A stretch of 64,000 nt of DNA, from positions 159,712-223,711 of the forward strand of contig CACOAO010000001.1 of assembly GCA_902625215.1 (NCBI GenBank). The letters are read 5' to 3'. The stretch is from an uncultured SAR116 cluster alpha proteobacterium (GTDB lineage Bacteria; Pseudomonadota; Alphaproteobacteria; Puniceispirillales; Marisalimonadaceae). Below, piece by piece: positions 39,656 to 49,497 of this stretch. The position numbers were made by a program, and so were the translations under genes. Under the pieces are notes generated by a model, which saw nothing but the letters and a program-made list of their open reading frames with translations, had not been told where the DNA came from and ran no database searches. Position 1 is the stretch's first letter; the number at the start of each line of letters is the position of its first letter.

Positions 39656-40879
39656 TTATTTATTCTTTAAATTATTAACACTCAGATAAAGTTGATTAAT
39701 CAAATATCTTTCATGCTCTTCAAGCATTGATATGTTGCCTGGAGGCATAGCATATGATAACACAGACTGCTTATATATATTATCAATATTGTTAATTATA
39801 TCTATAGATGTTTCTAATTTGACTAATTTTGGTGCATATCTCATGTTATCCCAAAGTGGCTCTTGTGCATGACACATAGCACATTTTGCAGTAATAATTT
39901 CCTTTGCGCTTATCAAAGTTTTTTTTGGTATTTTTTCTATTATTAAAGCAGTATCCTTAATTTGGTTCATCTTTGGTTTTCCCAAGTCTGAAATATAAAA
40001 TATTAATGATGCTAATATTATTATTGGAAATGAGACCCAATAAGGTGCTTTAGCACCAGTATGCTTTACATTAAAGAAATGTCTAATTAATGCACCAATA
40101 ATTAGAATTATTGAAATTATTATCCAGGAATATTCTGTAGCATAAATAAGTGGATAATGATTTGATATCATTATGAATATTACTGGGAGAGTTAAATAGT
40201 TATTATGAAGAGAACGTTGTTTTGCAATTGCTCCATGAATTGGGTTAGGAGTATCATTTGCTAGTAAACTTGCGACAACTTTTTTTTGACCAGGTATGAT
40301 TATCATTAAAACGTTTGCAACCATTATGGTGCCTAATACAGTTCCTATTTGCATGAAAGCACCCCTATAACTAAATATTTCAGAATAAATCCAAGACATT
40401 GCAGTTATCAAAACAAACACAGAACCTATCAGAACGTATACATTTGTTTTAAGAGATATCCTGCACATTGCATCATAAACTACCCATCCAAAAATTATGC
40501 CTAATATGGAAATTATAACAGCTTCATATTTTTCCAGATCATATTTTAAAATATCAATCATATACAATTCAGCACCTGCATAATAAATAAGAGCTAATAA
40601 GGCAAAACCTGAAACCCAAGTTGCATAAGCTTCCCATTTAAACCAGGTCAATTCTGACGGCATTTTTGATGGAGCAACTAGATATTTTACTAGGTGGTAA
40701 AAACCTCCACCATGAACTTGCCAAGCTTCACCGTGTGATTTATCGGGAAGATTTTTACTTTGTCTTAGGCTTAAATCTAGTGCAATGAAATAAAAGCTTG
40801 AACCAATCCAAGCAATACCTGCTATAACATGGAACCATCTTAAAACTAGCTCAGTCCATTCTTGAAATAGATATAACAC
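39656..40879 (-). CDS. puuD: Membrane urate hydroxylase with C-terminal cytochrome c domain (PuuD-type)
   Basis: N-terminal TM domain (RWFHVIAGIAWIGSSFYFIALD; HGGGFYHLVKYLVAPSKMPSELTWFKWEAYATW); heme site CAMCHAQEPLWDNM. Confidence 0.9.
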   Translation of the reverse strand: MLYLFQEWTELVLRWFHVIAGIAWIGSSFYFIALDLSLRQSKNLPDKSHGEAWQVHGGGFYHLVKYLVAPSKMPSELTWFKWEAYATWVSGFALLALIYYAGAELYMIDILKYDLEKYEAVIISILGIIFGWVVYDAMCRISLKTNVYVLIGSVFVLITAMSWIYSEIFSYRGAFMQIGTVLGTIMVANVLMIIIPGQKKVVASLLANDTPNPIHGAIAKQRSLHNNYLTLPVIFIMISNHYPLIYATEYSWIIISIILIIGALIRHFFNVKHTGAKAPYWVSFPIIILASLIFYISDLGKPKMNQIKDTALIIEKIPKKTLISAKEIITAKCAMCHAQEPLWDNMRYAPKLVKLETSIDIINNIDNIYKQSVLSYAMPPGNISMLEEHERYLINQLYLSVNNLKNK

Positions 40880-41229
40880 TAACTACCTCTATACGTGCTG
40901 TAACCAAAGGGAGATAATAATAATGGGACATGGTAATGTTCAGATTTATTATTTACATAAAACCTTATTGGAATTTTATCTAGGAAAATATATTTCAAAT
41001 CACTATTATGTTTTTTTAAATAATCACCAGCAAAAAATAATAATTCATAATGAATTTCATCTAAATCTTTAGCGGACAATAATGGTTCATTTATCCTACC
41101 ATCTTCATTTGTAAAAACAGTTTTGATTAAAATTCTTTCTGTATTCAGTAATTTGTATAACTCAATTTTTAGTTTGACTGCAGGTTTCCCTTTGCTTGTA
41201 TCTAAAACATGAGTTGAAAGACCTGCCAT
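40879..41229 (-). CDS. uraH: 5-hydroxyisourate hydrolase
   Basis: LSTHVLDTSKGKPAVKLKIELY; HYHVPLLLSPFGYSTYRGS C-terminal signature. Confidence 0.95.
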   Translation of the reverse strand: MAGLSTHVLDTSKGKPAVKLKIELYKLLNTERILIKTVFTNEDGRINEPLLSAKDLDEIHYELLFFAGDYLKKHNSDLKYIFLDKIPIRFYVNNKSEHYHVPLLLSPFGYSTYRGS

Positions 41230-41289
41230 ATATTTCTCTATTCAAATTTATATAAAATATGCTTAAATATAATAATGTCAGGTGAAATA

Positions 41290-41811
41290 ATGTACAATAA
41301 AACTTTTAAATTTCTTTCTCAAAAAATGGAAGGAAAAAAAATTATAAATCTTCTTGAAGAGATTTATGAGCATTCTGCTTGGGTTCCAGAAAAACTATTA
41401 TCTGAGAATATTAGTGAGATTAAAACAAAAGAAGAATTAAAATTAATGATGAAAAAAATTGTTGATAATTCAACAGAAACAGAAAAATTAAATCTAATCA
41501 AAGCCCATCCCGAATTAGGGAAAAAACTTCAAAAAAAAGAAAAACTTACAAAATTTTCTAAAGAAGAACAAAAGTCTGCAGGCTTAGACCAATGCACAGA
41601 TGAAGAATTTGAAATTTTAACTAATCTTAACAATAGATATAGATCAAAGTTTGAATTTCCATTTATACTTGCAGTTAAGGGTTTAAATAAAAACCAGATC
41701 ATTGATAATATGAAAAAAAGAGTGAATAACAGCAAATCTGAAGAATTTAAGACTGCAATTAATGAAATTCATAAAATAGCTCAACTTAGAATTAAAGATT
41801 TGACTTATTAA
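41290..41811 (+). CDS. uraD: OHCU decarboxylase
   Basis: EHSAWVPEKLL; KAHPELGKKL; SAGLDQCTDEEFEILTNLNNRYRSKFEFPFILAVKG. ATG 41290 has AGGTGA upstream and is preferred to 41275. Confidence 0.93.
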   Translation: MYNKTFKFLSQKMEGKKIINLLEEIYEHSAWVPEKLLSENISEIKTKEELKLMMKKIVDNSTETEKLNLIKAHPELGKKLQKKEKLTKFSKEEQKSAGLDQCTDEEFEILTNLNNRYRSKFEFPFILAVKGLNKNQIIDNMKKRVNNSKSEEFKTAINEIHKIAQLRIKDLTY

Positions 41812-41855
41812 GAAGCTAATTTAATTTTTATTTTAGATAAATTTTAGGAAGATAG

Positions 41856-42809
41856 ATGACAAAAAAATTTAAAGACATGAAAGGGGTTATTGCAATAGCG
41901 ACAACTCCTTTTGACGATGAAAACTTAATAGATTTTGAATCAGTTGATAGACTTTCCGATTATTATATAAAAAGTAAAGTTTCTGGTGTTACTATTCTTG
42001 GGGTAATGGGAGAAGCTCACAAACTTAACATTGAAGAACAAAAAACATTAATAAAAAGGTACATAAATAACCTAATTAATAATGTCCCAGTTATTGTAGG
42101 TGTATCCAACGCTGGTCTTGATAACTTAGAATTACTTTCAAAATTTTCAATGGATTCTGGAGCATCTGGGATTATGGTGGCTGGAAATAATGGTTTAAAA
42201 AATGATGATCAGATCAAATCTTACTTTAATCAAGTTGTAGATCGCACTAAAGATATTCCAATTTGTTTGCAGGACTATCCGCCGACAACTAATGTTTATT
42301 TTTCTGAAAGTGTTATAAATACTATAATGGAAAATCATCCATCAATTGAAATGTTTAAGCATGAAGATTGCCCTGGACATAATAAATTATCAAGACTTAT
42401 CAGTCATAGGGATAATAATTTAAGTAGAAAATATAGCATTTTTGTTGGTAACGGTGGTTTATATGTTCCTCAAGAACTTGAAAGAGGCGCTGACGGAATT
42501 ATGACTGGTTTTGCTTTTACTGAAATGTTGGTGGATCTATATAATTTGTTTTTTAATAATGACAAACAAGAAGCAGAAGACTTATTTGATATATATTTAC
42601 CTCTCATAAGGCATGAACAGCAATTTGGAATAGGTTTAGTTTTAAGAAAATTTGTCTTGCAACACAGAGATATTATTAAATCCTCAAATGTGAGATCTCC
42701 TGGCCCTGTTCTTACTGGAGATGATATTAGAGAGATGGAACATTTATTAAATAGGTTAAACTCAAAATTAATTGAAAAAGGTCTCCCAATTCCCAAAGGA
42801 ATAAAATAA
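41856..42809 (+). CDS. Dihydrodipicolinate synthase family protein with atypical active site
   Basis: DapA-like fold pattern with Lys168 (EMFKHED), but the GTTGE motif reads GVMGE and the Y(N/H)xP motif reads QDYP. Confidence 0.82.
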   Translation: MTKKFKDMKGVIAIATTPFDDENLIDFESVDRLSDYYIKSKVSGVTILGVMGEAHKLNIEEQKTLIKRYINNLINNVPVIVGVSNAGLDNLELLSKFSMDSGASGIMVAGNNGLKNDDQIKSYFNQVVDRTKDIPICLQDYPPTTNVYFSESVINTIMENHPSIEMFKHEDCPGHNKLSRLISHRDNNLSRKYSIFVGNGGLYVPQELERGADGIMTGFAFTEMLVDLYNLFFNNDKQEAEDLFDIYLPLIRHEQQFGIGLVLRKFVLQHRDIIKSSNVRSPGPVLTGDDIREMEHLLNRLNSKLIEKGLPIPKGIK

Positions 42810-42812
42810 AGT

Positions 42813-43562
42813 ATGAAAATATTACTGTATAATCCTAACACTTCTGTATCTATAACCGAAAAACTTTATGAAACTGCTAAGTTAGTAATTAGCAGGGATA
42901 CAAACCTAATTCCCAAAACAGCAGAAAAGGGTTTCCCTTATATTTCAACTAAAGTTGAAGCACAAATTACAGGTACTTTAGTCTTAGAAAAAATAGCAGA
43001 AATACACTCACAGTATGATGCGATAATTATAGCTGCCTTTGGCGACCCAGGTTTGGTTCCAGCAAAAACGTTGTTTAATTTACCTATAATTGGACTAGGC
43101 GAAGCAGCCATGTTAAGTGCTTGTCTATTTGGTAAAAAATTCTCTATTATCTCATTCACGAATGCAATGGCCTCATGGTATGAAGAAAGTGTTGAATTAC
43201 TTGGGTTACAATCCAGATATGCAGGATTTAGAGCTATAGATGGTGTTAATCTAACAATAGATAAAATCCAATCACTTCAGAAGAAATCTTTAGTTGAATC
43301 TGCTAAAAATGCCATCACTATCGATGGTGGTGAAGTAGTAATTTTTGCTGGAGCTCCATTGTCTGGGTTTAAAAAAATTGTTCAAAAAGAAATTAGTGTG
43401 CCTATAATTGATTGCGCAGAAGCAGCTGTAAAACAAGCAGAATTAGCTGTGGTTATGAACCAAAATACAATAAATAAACACAAATTACCTCCTAAATCGT
43501 CTATTGGAGTTGAAAAAAAATTATCACAATTAATATCGCATAAAGTCGATAATGGTACATAA
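42813..43562 (+). CDS. Asp/Glu/hydantoin racemase superfamily protein lacking both catalytic Cys
   Basis: LLYNPNTSVSIT; IIAAFGDPGL; LPIIGLGEAAM; catalytic Cys positions are Ala75 and Gly180. Confidence 0.8.
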   Translation: MKILLYNPNTSVSITEKLYETAKLVISRDTNLIPKTAEKGFPYISTKVEAQITGTLVLEKIAEIHSQYDAIIIAAFGDPGLVPAKTLFNLPIIGLGEAAMLSACLFGKKFSIISFTNAMASWYEESVELLGLQSRYAGFRAIDGVNLTIDKIQSLQKKSLVESAKNAITIDGGEVVIFAGAPLSGFKKIVQKEISVPIIDCAEAAVKQAELAVVMNQNTINKHKLPPKSSIGVEKKLSQLISHKVDNGT

Positions 43563-44465
43563 ATGAAAAGAGATTTTATTGGTTATGGAAAAGAAAAGCC
43601 AAAAATTTTTTGGCCGCAAAATAATAAAATTGCAATATCATTTGTTGTTAATATTGAAGAGGGTGCAGAACTCTCTATTTCATCAGGCGATAGTCAAAAT
43701 GAGCATGTATACGAAAATAATAAAACTAAAATATTAGATTTTCCAGATCTTTGTATGGAATCTCATTTTGAATATGGTTTAAGGTCTGGTATCTGGCGTA
43801 TTTTTAATATTTTTGATAAATATAATGTAAAAGCTACATTTAGTTGTTGTTCTTTGGCCCTAGAAAAATCTCCTTGGTTGATAGATGAAATTTTAAAGAG
43901 AAATCATGAAATATCTGCTCATGGCGTAAAGTGGATTTCTCATGCTTATCTGAAAAGGGAAGAAGAAAAAAAAATTATTAATGAATGTTACTCTTCAATT
44001 TTAAAACTTTCTGGTCATCCTCCGGTGGGTTGGCATACAAAATCAAGTACATCGTATTTTACAAGGGATCTTTTAATAGAACATGGAGGATTCATATATG
44101 ATTCTAATGCATACAATGATGATTTACCTTATGTGCTTAAAAAAAACGAACAGAAATTTGTAATTATTCCATATTCATTTGACACTAACGACATGAGATT
44201 TGATTCGAATAATGGCTTTGTAAAAAGCGATGATTTTAATATTTATTGTAAAGAATCATTTAATCAACTTCTCTTAGAAACAGACGATGGTTCTCCAAGA
44301 ATGATGTCTATTGGATTACATCCTAGAATAATTGGAAGACCAGGAAGAATAAAAGGACTAGAAGATTTTATCAAATATGTAAAAACTTTTAAAAATGTAT
44401 GGATACCAAAGAGGATGGACATAGCAAAATATTGCCTGGAAAACGATTCATTCAATTTTTTCTGA
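43563..44465 (+). CDS. Polysaccharide deacetylase superfamily protein, PuuE-type allantoinase-like
   Basis: RDFIGYGKEKPKIFWPQNNKIAISFVVNIEEGAE; EISAHGVKWI; HPPVGWHTKSSTSYFTRDLLIEHGGFIYDSNAYNDDLPYV. Confidence 0.85.
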   Translation: MKRDFIGYGKEKPKIFWPQNNKIAISFVVNIEEGAELSISSGDSQNEHVYENNKTKILDFPDLCMESHFEYGLRSGIWRIFNIFDKYNVKATFSCCSLALEKSPWLIDEILKRNHEISAHGVKWISHAYLKREEEKKIINECYSSILKLSGHPPVGWHTKSSTSYFTRDLLIEHGGFIYDSNAYNDDLPYVLKKNEQKFVIIPYSFDTNDMRFDSNNGFVKSDDFNIYCKESFNQLLLETDDGSPRMMSIGLHPRIIGRPGRIKGLEDFIKYVKTFKNVWIPKRMDIAKYCLENDSFNFF

Positions 44466-44585
44466 TTAAATATTTAACATTAAGTTGAAGTGATATAATT
44501 ATATTTCTGCACACCTTTAATTCAATTTGACTCTTTATTATTCTAAATGCTTAATAAATATTCAATTATTATGAAAGGAATTAAA

Positions 44586-45560
44586 ATGCTTACAAAAATT
44601 TTTAAGAGAACGTTTCTTTTTGTAGCCATATCACTATTTAGTTTTAATTTGCACGCAGCAGATTGGACAATGGCTTCAGGCTACCCAAAAAGTAACTTTC
44701 ATACTCAAAATATAATTAAATTTATAGATGACGTTAAGTCTACTACTTCAGTTAATATTAATTTAAACCCTAACGATACTCTTATTAAACTAGATGCTAT
44801 AAAAACATCTCTTCAAAGAGGACAAATTCCAATTGGTGAAATTAGGTTAGGTATTTACGGTAATGAAGACCCAATGTATATCTTAGCTGGATTACCATTC
44901 ATTGCACCAGATTATTCAAGTGCTTGGTTGTTAAAAGATGTACAAATGGAATATCTTCAAGAAAAATTCGCAAAAAAAGGGCTTATGATTTTGTATACTG
45001 CTCCGTGGCCAGGACAAGGATTTTATACAAAGTTTCCTGTAAATAGTGTGTCTGACTTTAAGGGTAAAAAACTTAGAATATATTCTACAGCCACCCAGCA
45101 AATGGGTTCTATGTTAGGGTTTAATGCAACAATCCTTCCTTTTGCAGAAATTCCTCAAGCATTTTCCACAGGTCTTATTGAAGCTTTATTTACTAGTCCA
45201 CAAACTGGTATAGATATCCAAGCATGGGACAATACAAAACATTTTACTTATGCTGGAGCTATTTTCAGTAAAAATGCAGTTGTTGTTACCAAAAAAGCGT
45301 TTAATGCATTATCAAAAGGTGATCAAAGTAACATATTAGCTGCTGCAAAAAGAGCTGAGCTTAGAGGCTGGGAAATGAGTGCTGAGACTACTAAAAAGCA
45401 AATTGGTATTCTTAAGAAAAATGGTATGTCTTCTAAAAATGCTCCTGATGAGGTAATTAGCAAAATGAAAAGTATTGGTCTCGAAATGATGAAAAATTGG
45501 CGATCAAAAGCTAGTCCAGAGGCTAATGCTGTCTTAGATAGATACTTATCTATGCGTTAA
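44586..45560 (+). CDS. dctP: TRAP transporter substrate-binding protein DctP
   Basis: Signal peptide; LRIYSTATQQMGSMLGFNATILPFAEIPQAFSTGLIEALFTSPQTG. Start moved to ATG 44586 (AAAGGA upstream). Confidence 0.92.
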   Translation: MLTKIFKRTFLFVAISLFSFNLHAADWTMASGYPKSNFHTQNIIKFIDDVKSTTSVNINLNPNDTLIKLDAIKTSLQRGQIPIGEIRLGIYGNEDPMYILAGLPFIAPDYSSAWLLKDVQMEYLQEKFAKKGLMILYTAPWPGQGFYTKFPVNSVSDFKGKKLRIYSTATQQMGSMLGFNATILPFAEIPQAFSTGLIEALFTSPQTGIDIQAWDNTKHFTYAGAIFSKNAVVVTKKAFNALSKGDQSNILAAAKRAELRGWEMSAETTKKQIGILKKNGMSSKNAPDEVISKMKSIGLEMMKNWRSKASPEANAVLDRYLSMR

Positions 45561-45577
45561 AATTTAGAGAGATAGTC

Positions 45578-46093
45578 ATGAGAAATAAATTAAATAAATT
45601 ATATTTATATAGTGGCTTTCTCTCCGCCTTTTTTATGGTACTCATTGCTTTAACCATAGTTGCTCAAATTTTAGGAAGATTTGTAAATATCACAGTGGAT
45701 TCTACTGAAACTGCTGGTTTTAGTTTGGCTGCTTTAACTTTTTTTGGGTTGTCTTATACTTTTCACAGTGGTGAACATATTAGAGTGACACTATTTACAA
45801 GATTATTGGGAAAAAAAATTAGAAGATATCAAGAGCTTTTCTCATTGTCATTTTGTATTATAATTACTAGTTATTTGACATATTGGAGCTGGGACTTTGT
45901 CTATTTTTCATTTATTTTTGAGGATATTAGCCCAGGTCTATTGGCTATACCTTTTTGGATCCCTAGAATAAGCATGTCTATAGGTGTAACTATTTTCTTA
46001 GTTGCTCTTATAGATGATTTTTTTACTGTTTGGAAAAAGGAACAGCCATCTTACGTTAAAAATGCTGACCCAATATTAAAAGATAATACTTAG
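45578..46093 (+). CDS. dctQ: TRAP transporter small permease DctQ
   Basis: Four TM segments; AQILGRFVNITVDSTETAGFSLAALTFFGLSYTFHSGEHIRV. Confidence 0.9.
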   Translation: MRNKLNKLYLYSGFLSAFFMVLIALTIVAQILGRFVNITVDSTETAGFSLAALTFFGLSYTFHSGEHIRVTLFTRLLGKKIRRYQELFSLSFCIIITSYLTYWSWDFVYFSFIFEDISPGLLAIPFWIPRISMSIGVTIFLVALIDDFFTVWKKEQPSYVKNADPILKDNT

Positions 46094-46104
46094 AAGAGAA
46101 ATAT

Positions 46105-47403
46105 ATGGCTACTGGACTATCATTAATTTTATTTATCTTATTATTATTACTTTTATCTCTCGGTATCTGGGTAGCCCCAGCATTAATTACTTTAGGATAT
46201 ATATTACTAGAATTTTTTACTCCAGCTCCTGTAGGATCTCTTCTTGCAAGCACGTTATGGGATGCAAGTTGGAATTGGGCATTAACAGCCTTACCATTAT
46301 TTATATGGATGGGTGAGATACTTTTTAGAACAAGACTTTCTTCAGAAATGTTTAAAGGACTTGCACCGATGCTGTCTAATTTACCTGGAGGATTGTTGCA
46401 TGTTAATGTAGTTGGTTGTGGTATAATGGCCGCTGTTGCAGGATCTAGTGCAGTTACTTGTGCTACAATAGGTAGAATGAGTATACCAGAATTAAAGAAA
46501 AGGGATTATGATGAAACTCTTAGCATAGGATCACTAGCTGGTTCTGGTACCTTGGGATTATTAATTCCACCTTCAATAATGTTGATTGTTTATGGTGTTT
46601 TGGCTCAAGTTTCCATATCAAGACTTTTCATAGCTGGGGTTTTACCAGGTATAATGATTATTTTGATTTTTATGTCATATATAGCAATTAGATCTAAACT
46701 TAATCCTTCTTTAGCACCAAAACAAAATGTAAGTTATACTTTCTTAGAAAAAATAAAAGCAGCGAGAAACTTGCTTCCAGTAGTTGCATTAATATTTTTT
46801 GTTCTAGGATCAATTTATGGTGGTTATGCCACCCCAACAGAGGCTGCAACGATTGGTGTAATAGGAGCTTTAATACTTGCTTGGTCCTCAAAATCTCTTA
46901 ATTTTAAGAGTTTTATGGACAGTTTGATGGGAGCTGTGAAAACTTCTTGCATGATAAATTTTATAATTGTAGGAGCAGCCTTTCTTTCTGTTGCAATGGG
47001 ATATACTGGCATCCCAAAACAATTAGGACAAATAGTAAATGACTTTCAATTATCACAACTTTCACTCTTAGCAATTCTCACGATATTATACATTTTTCTT
47101 GGTTGTTTCCTAGAAGGTACGTCCATGATGGTATTGACTGCATCTGTCGTTTTACCAATGGTCCAGACTGCGGGAATAGATTTAATATGGTTTGGGATTT
47201 TTACAGTAATTGTAGTAGAAATGGCACAAATTACTCCCCCAGTAGGTTTTAATTTATTTGTTCTTCAAGGAATGACAGGCAGAGACATATTGAAAGTTAC
47301 AAAAGCAGCATTACCATTTTTCTTTTTAATGTTGTTAAGTATTGTCATAATTGTAATTTTCCCGGAAATTGTAACCGCCCCTGTTAAATTCATGATCCAA
47401 TAA
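46105..47403 (+). CDS. dctM: TRAP transporter large permease DctM
   Basis: AVAGSSAVTCATIGRMSIPELKKRDYDE; GSGTLGLLIPPSIMLIVYG; YGGYATPTEAATIGVIGAL; ITPPVGFNLFVLQGM. Confidence 0.95.
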   Translation: MATGLSLILFILLLLLLSLGIWVAPALITLGYILLEFFTPAPVGSLLASTLWDASWNWALTALPLFIWMGEILFRTRLSSEMFKGLAPMLSNLPGGLLHVNVVGCGIMAAVAGSSAVTCATIGRMSIPELKKRDYDETLSIGSLAGSGTLGLLIPPSIMLIVYGVLAQVSISRLFIAGVLPGIMIILIFMSYIAIRSKLNPSLAPKQNVSYTFLEKIKAARNLLPVVALIFFVLGSIYGGYATPTEAATIGVIGALILAWSSKSLNFKSFMDSLMGAVKTSCMINFIIVGAAFLSVAMGYTGIPKQLGQIVNDFQLSQLSLLAILTILYIFLGCFLEGTSMMVLTASVVLPMVQTAGIDLIWFGIFTVIVVEMAQITPPVGFNLFVLQGMTGRDILKVTKAALPFFFLMLLSIVIIVIFPEIVTAPVKFMIQ

Positions 47404-47427
47404 TAATGTTGTAGAGGATTTCAATAA

Positions 47428-49497
47428 ATGAGACTTGCTATTGATATTGGCGGAACTTTTACAGATATAGTTTTAGAAGACGAAACTAATCTTTTCACTA
47501 AAAAAGTGCTTACTTCTTCCTCGGAACCTGAAGTTGCAGTAATTCAAGGCGTAGTAGAACTTTTACAAGAAAATAAAATCAATGCTTCAGATATAAAGAT
47601 GATTTTACATGGTACGACTTTAGCAACAAATGCAGTAATTGAAAGAAAAGGTGCAAAGACTTGTTTTATTACTACTGAGGGTTTCAGGGATGTTTTAGAT
47701 ATTGGTTATGAAAGTAGGTTTGATCAATATGACATACTTATTGAAAAAACAATGTCACTTGTTCCAAGAAAGCATAGATATGTAATAGAAGAAAGAACTG
47801 ATATTAATGGAAATATAATTAAGCCCATTAACACCCAAAAATTTCAAAGTTTAGTTGATATAATTAAAAATGAAAAATTTGAAAGTATTGGGATTGGCTT
47901 TCTACATTCCTATGCTAATTCTAAAAATGAAAATAAATTAAAAGAATTTTTATTAAAATATTTACCAGATGTAGAGGTAAGTATATCTTCTGATGTCTGC
48001 CCAGAAATAAGAGAATATGAACGTTTTACTACTACTGTAGTAAACTCCTACATAAAACCTTTAATTTCTACATATTTAAAAAAATTAGATATTGAATTAA
48101 GGAAAAAAGGATTTAATTGCCCACTTTTATTGATGACCTCTGGAGGAACTTTAACTAATGTAATAAGTGCATGTAACAATCCAGTAAGATTAGTTGAATC
48201 AGGTCCTGCAGGTGGTGCTATTTTGGCAACATCTATTGCTGAAGATTTGAAATTAGATAAAGTAATATCATTCGATATGGGTGGGACAACAGCCAAGATT
48301 ACCATAATTGAAAATCAAAAAGCAATTAAAGCACGAGAATTTGAAGTTGATAGAAAAGCTAGATTTAAAAAAGGAAGTGGGCTACCTCTTCGAATTCCCG
48401 TAATTGAAATGGTAGAAATTGGTGCAGGAGGTGGATCAATAGCTCGGGTAAATAAGTTGGATCAAATAATTACTGGACCGGATAGTGCTGGCTCAAACCC
48501 TGGCCCAGCATGCTATTCTAACGGCGGTAATAATCCAACAATTACTGATGCAGATTTAGTAATAGGGAAGATTCATCCTGATAAATTTGCTGGGGGTAAA
48601 ATAAACCTATCCAAAGAATTTGCTAAAAATGCAATTACACAAAATGTTGGTGATAAGCTTAATATAAAAACTGAAACGGCCGCATTAGCAATATCTGAAA
48701 TTGTAGATGAAACCATGTCGAACGCAGCAAGAGTCCACACTGTTGAACAAGGTCATGAAACATCAAACAGAACTCTTATCGGATTTGGGGGGGCTGCACC
48801 CCTTCATATATCTAGAGTTGCAGAAAAACTAAGAGTAAAAAAAATAATTATCCCTACAAATGCAAGTGTTGGATCAGCAGTTGGCTTTTTAAAAGCTCCT
48901 GTTGGATACGAAGTGGTTAAAAGTCTTAGAATGTTATTAAATAAATTGAATACTGAAAAAGTTAATAATTTACTAGCATCAATGAGAGATGAAGCTGAAA
49001 AAATTATACAAAACAAGTCCGAAAATACAGAGTACATTGAAGAACGTTTTGCATTTATGCGTTATGCTGGGCAAGGACACGAAATTAAAGTTCCTATAGA
49101 TATGGAGGCATTGTCTGCCAGAGATACAAACAAAATTAAAGGCTCTTTTGAAGCAAATTACGAAAAATTATATTCTAGAATACTGCCAAATGCAGATATA
49201 GAAATTTTAACTTGGTCTCTATCATTATCTATTAAAGACGAGAAATCAACTGAATATCTAGAACTAGATTCTTATAAAAACATAAAAGAAACCTCTTTAG
49301 TAGATTTCTGTGATTATGAAAGTGGAGAAAAAATTAAAATACCAAATTATGAAAGAATAAATTTAAATCCGGGAGATTTGATAAATGGTCAATGTATAAT
49401 TACGGAAGATCAAACTACAATAGTTGTTTCTAACAATTTTAACACAAAAGTTTTGAGTAATAATTTTTTGCAAATGGAATATATAGACAATGAATGA
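47428..49497 (+). CDS. hyuA: Hydantoinase/oxoprolinase family protein, HyuA-type subunit
   Basis: RLAIDIGGTFTDIVLED; HGTTLATNAVIERKGAKTCFITTEGFRDVLDIG; SFDMGGTTAKI; IGAGGGSIARV; PGPACY. Confidence 0.93.
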   Translation: MRLAIDIGGTFTDIVLEDETNLFTKKVLTSSSEPEVAVIQGVVELLQENKINASDIKMILHGTTLATNAVIERKGAKTCFITTEGFRDVLDIGYESRFDQYDILIEKTMSLVPRKHRYVIEERTDINGNIIKPINTQKFQSLVDIIKNEKFESIGIGFLHSYANSKNENKLKEFLLKYLPDVEVSISSDVCPEIREYERFTTTVVNSYIKPLISTYLKKLDIELRKKGFNCPLLLMTSGGTLTNVISACNNPVRLVESGPAGGAILATSIAEDLKLDKVISFDMGGTTAKITIIENQKAIKAREFEVDRKARFKKGSGLPLRIPVIEMVEIGAGGGSIARVNKLDQIITGPDSAGSNPGPACYSNGGNNPTITDADLVIGKIHPDKFAGGKINLSKEFAKNAITQNVGDKLNIKTETAALAISEIVDETMSNAARVHTVEQGHETSNRTLIGFGGAAPLHISRVAEKLRVKKIIIPTNASVGSAVGFLKAPVGYEVVKSLRMLLNKLNTEKVNNLLASMRDEAEKIIQNKSENTEYIEERFAFMRYAGQGHEIKVPIDMEALSARDTNKIKGSFEANYEKLYSRILPNADIEILTWSLSLSIKDEKSTEYLELDSYKNIKETSLVDFCDYESGEKIKIPNYERINLNPGDLINGQCIITEDQTTIVVSNNFNTKVLSNNFLQMEYIDNE

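Noticed and set aside
42470-42841. 123-aa antisense ORF opposite the DapA-like gene
   Set aside because: Overlaps conserved coding sequence; no independent support.
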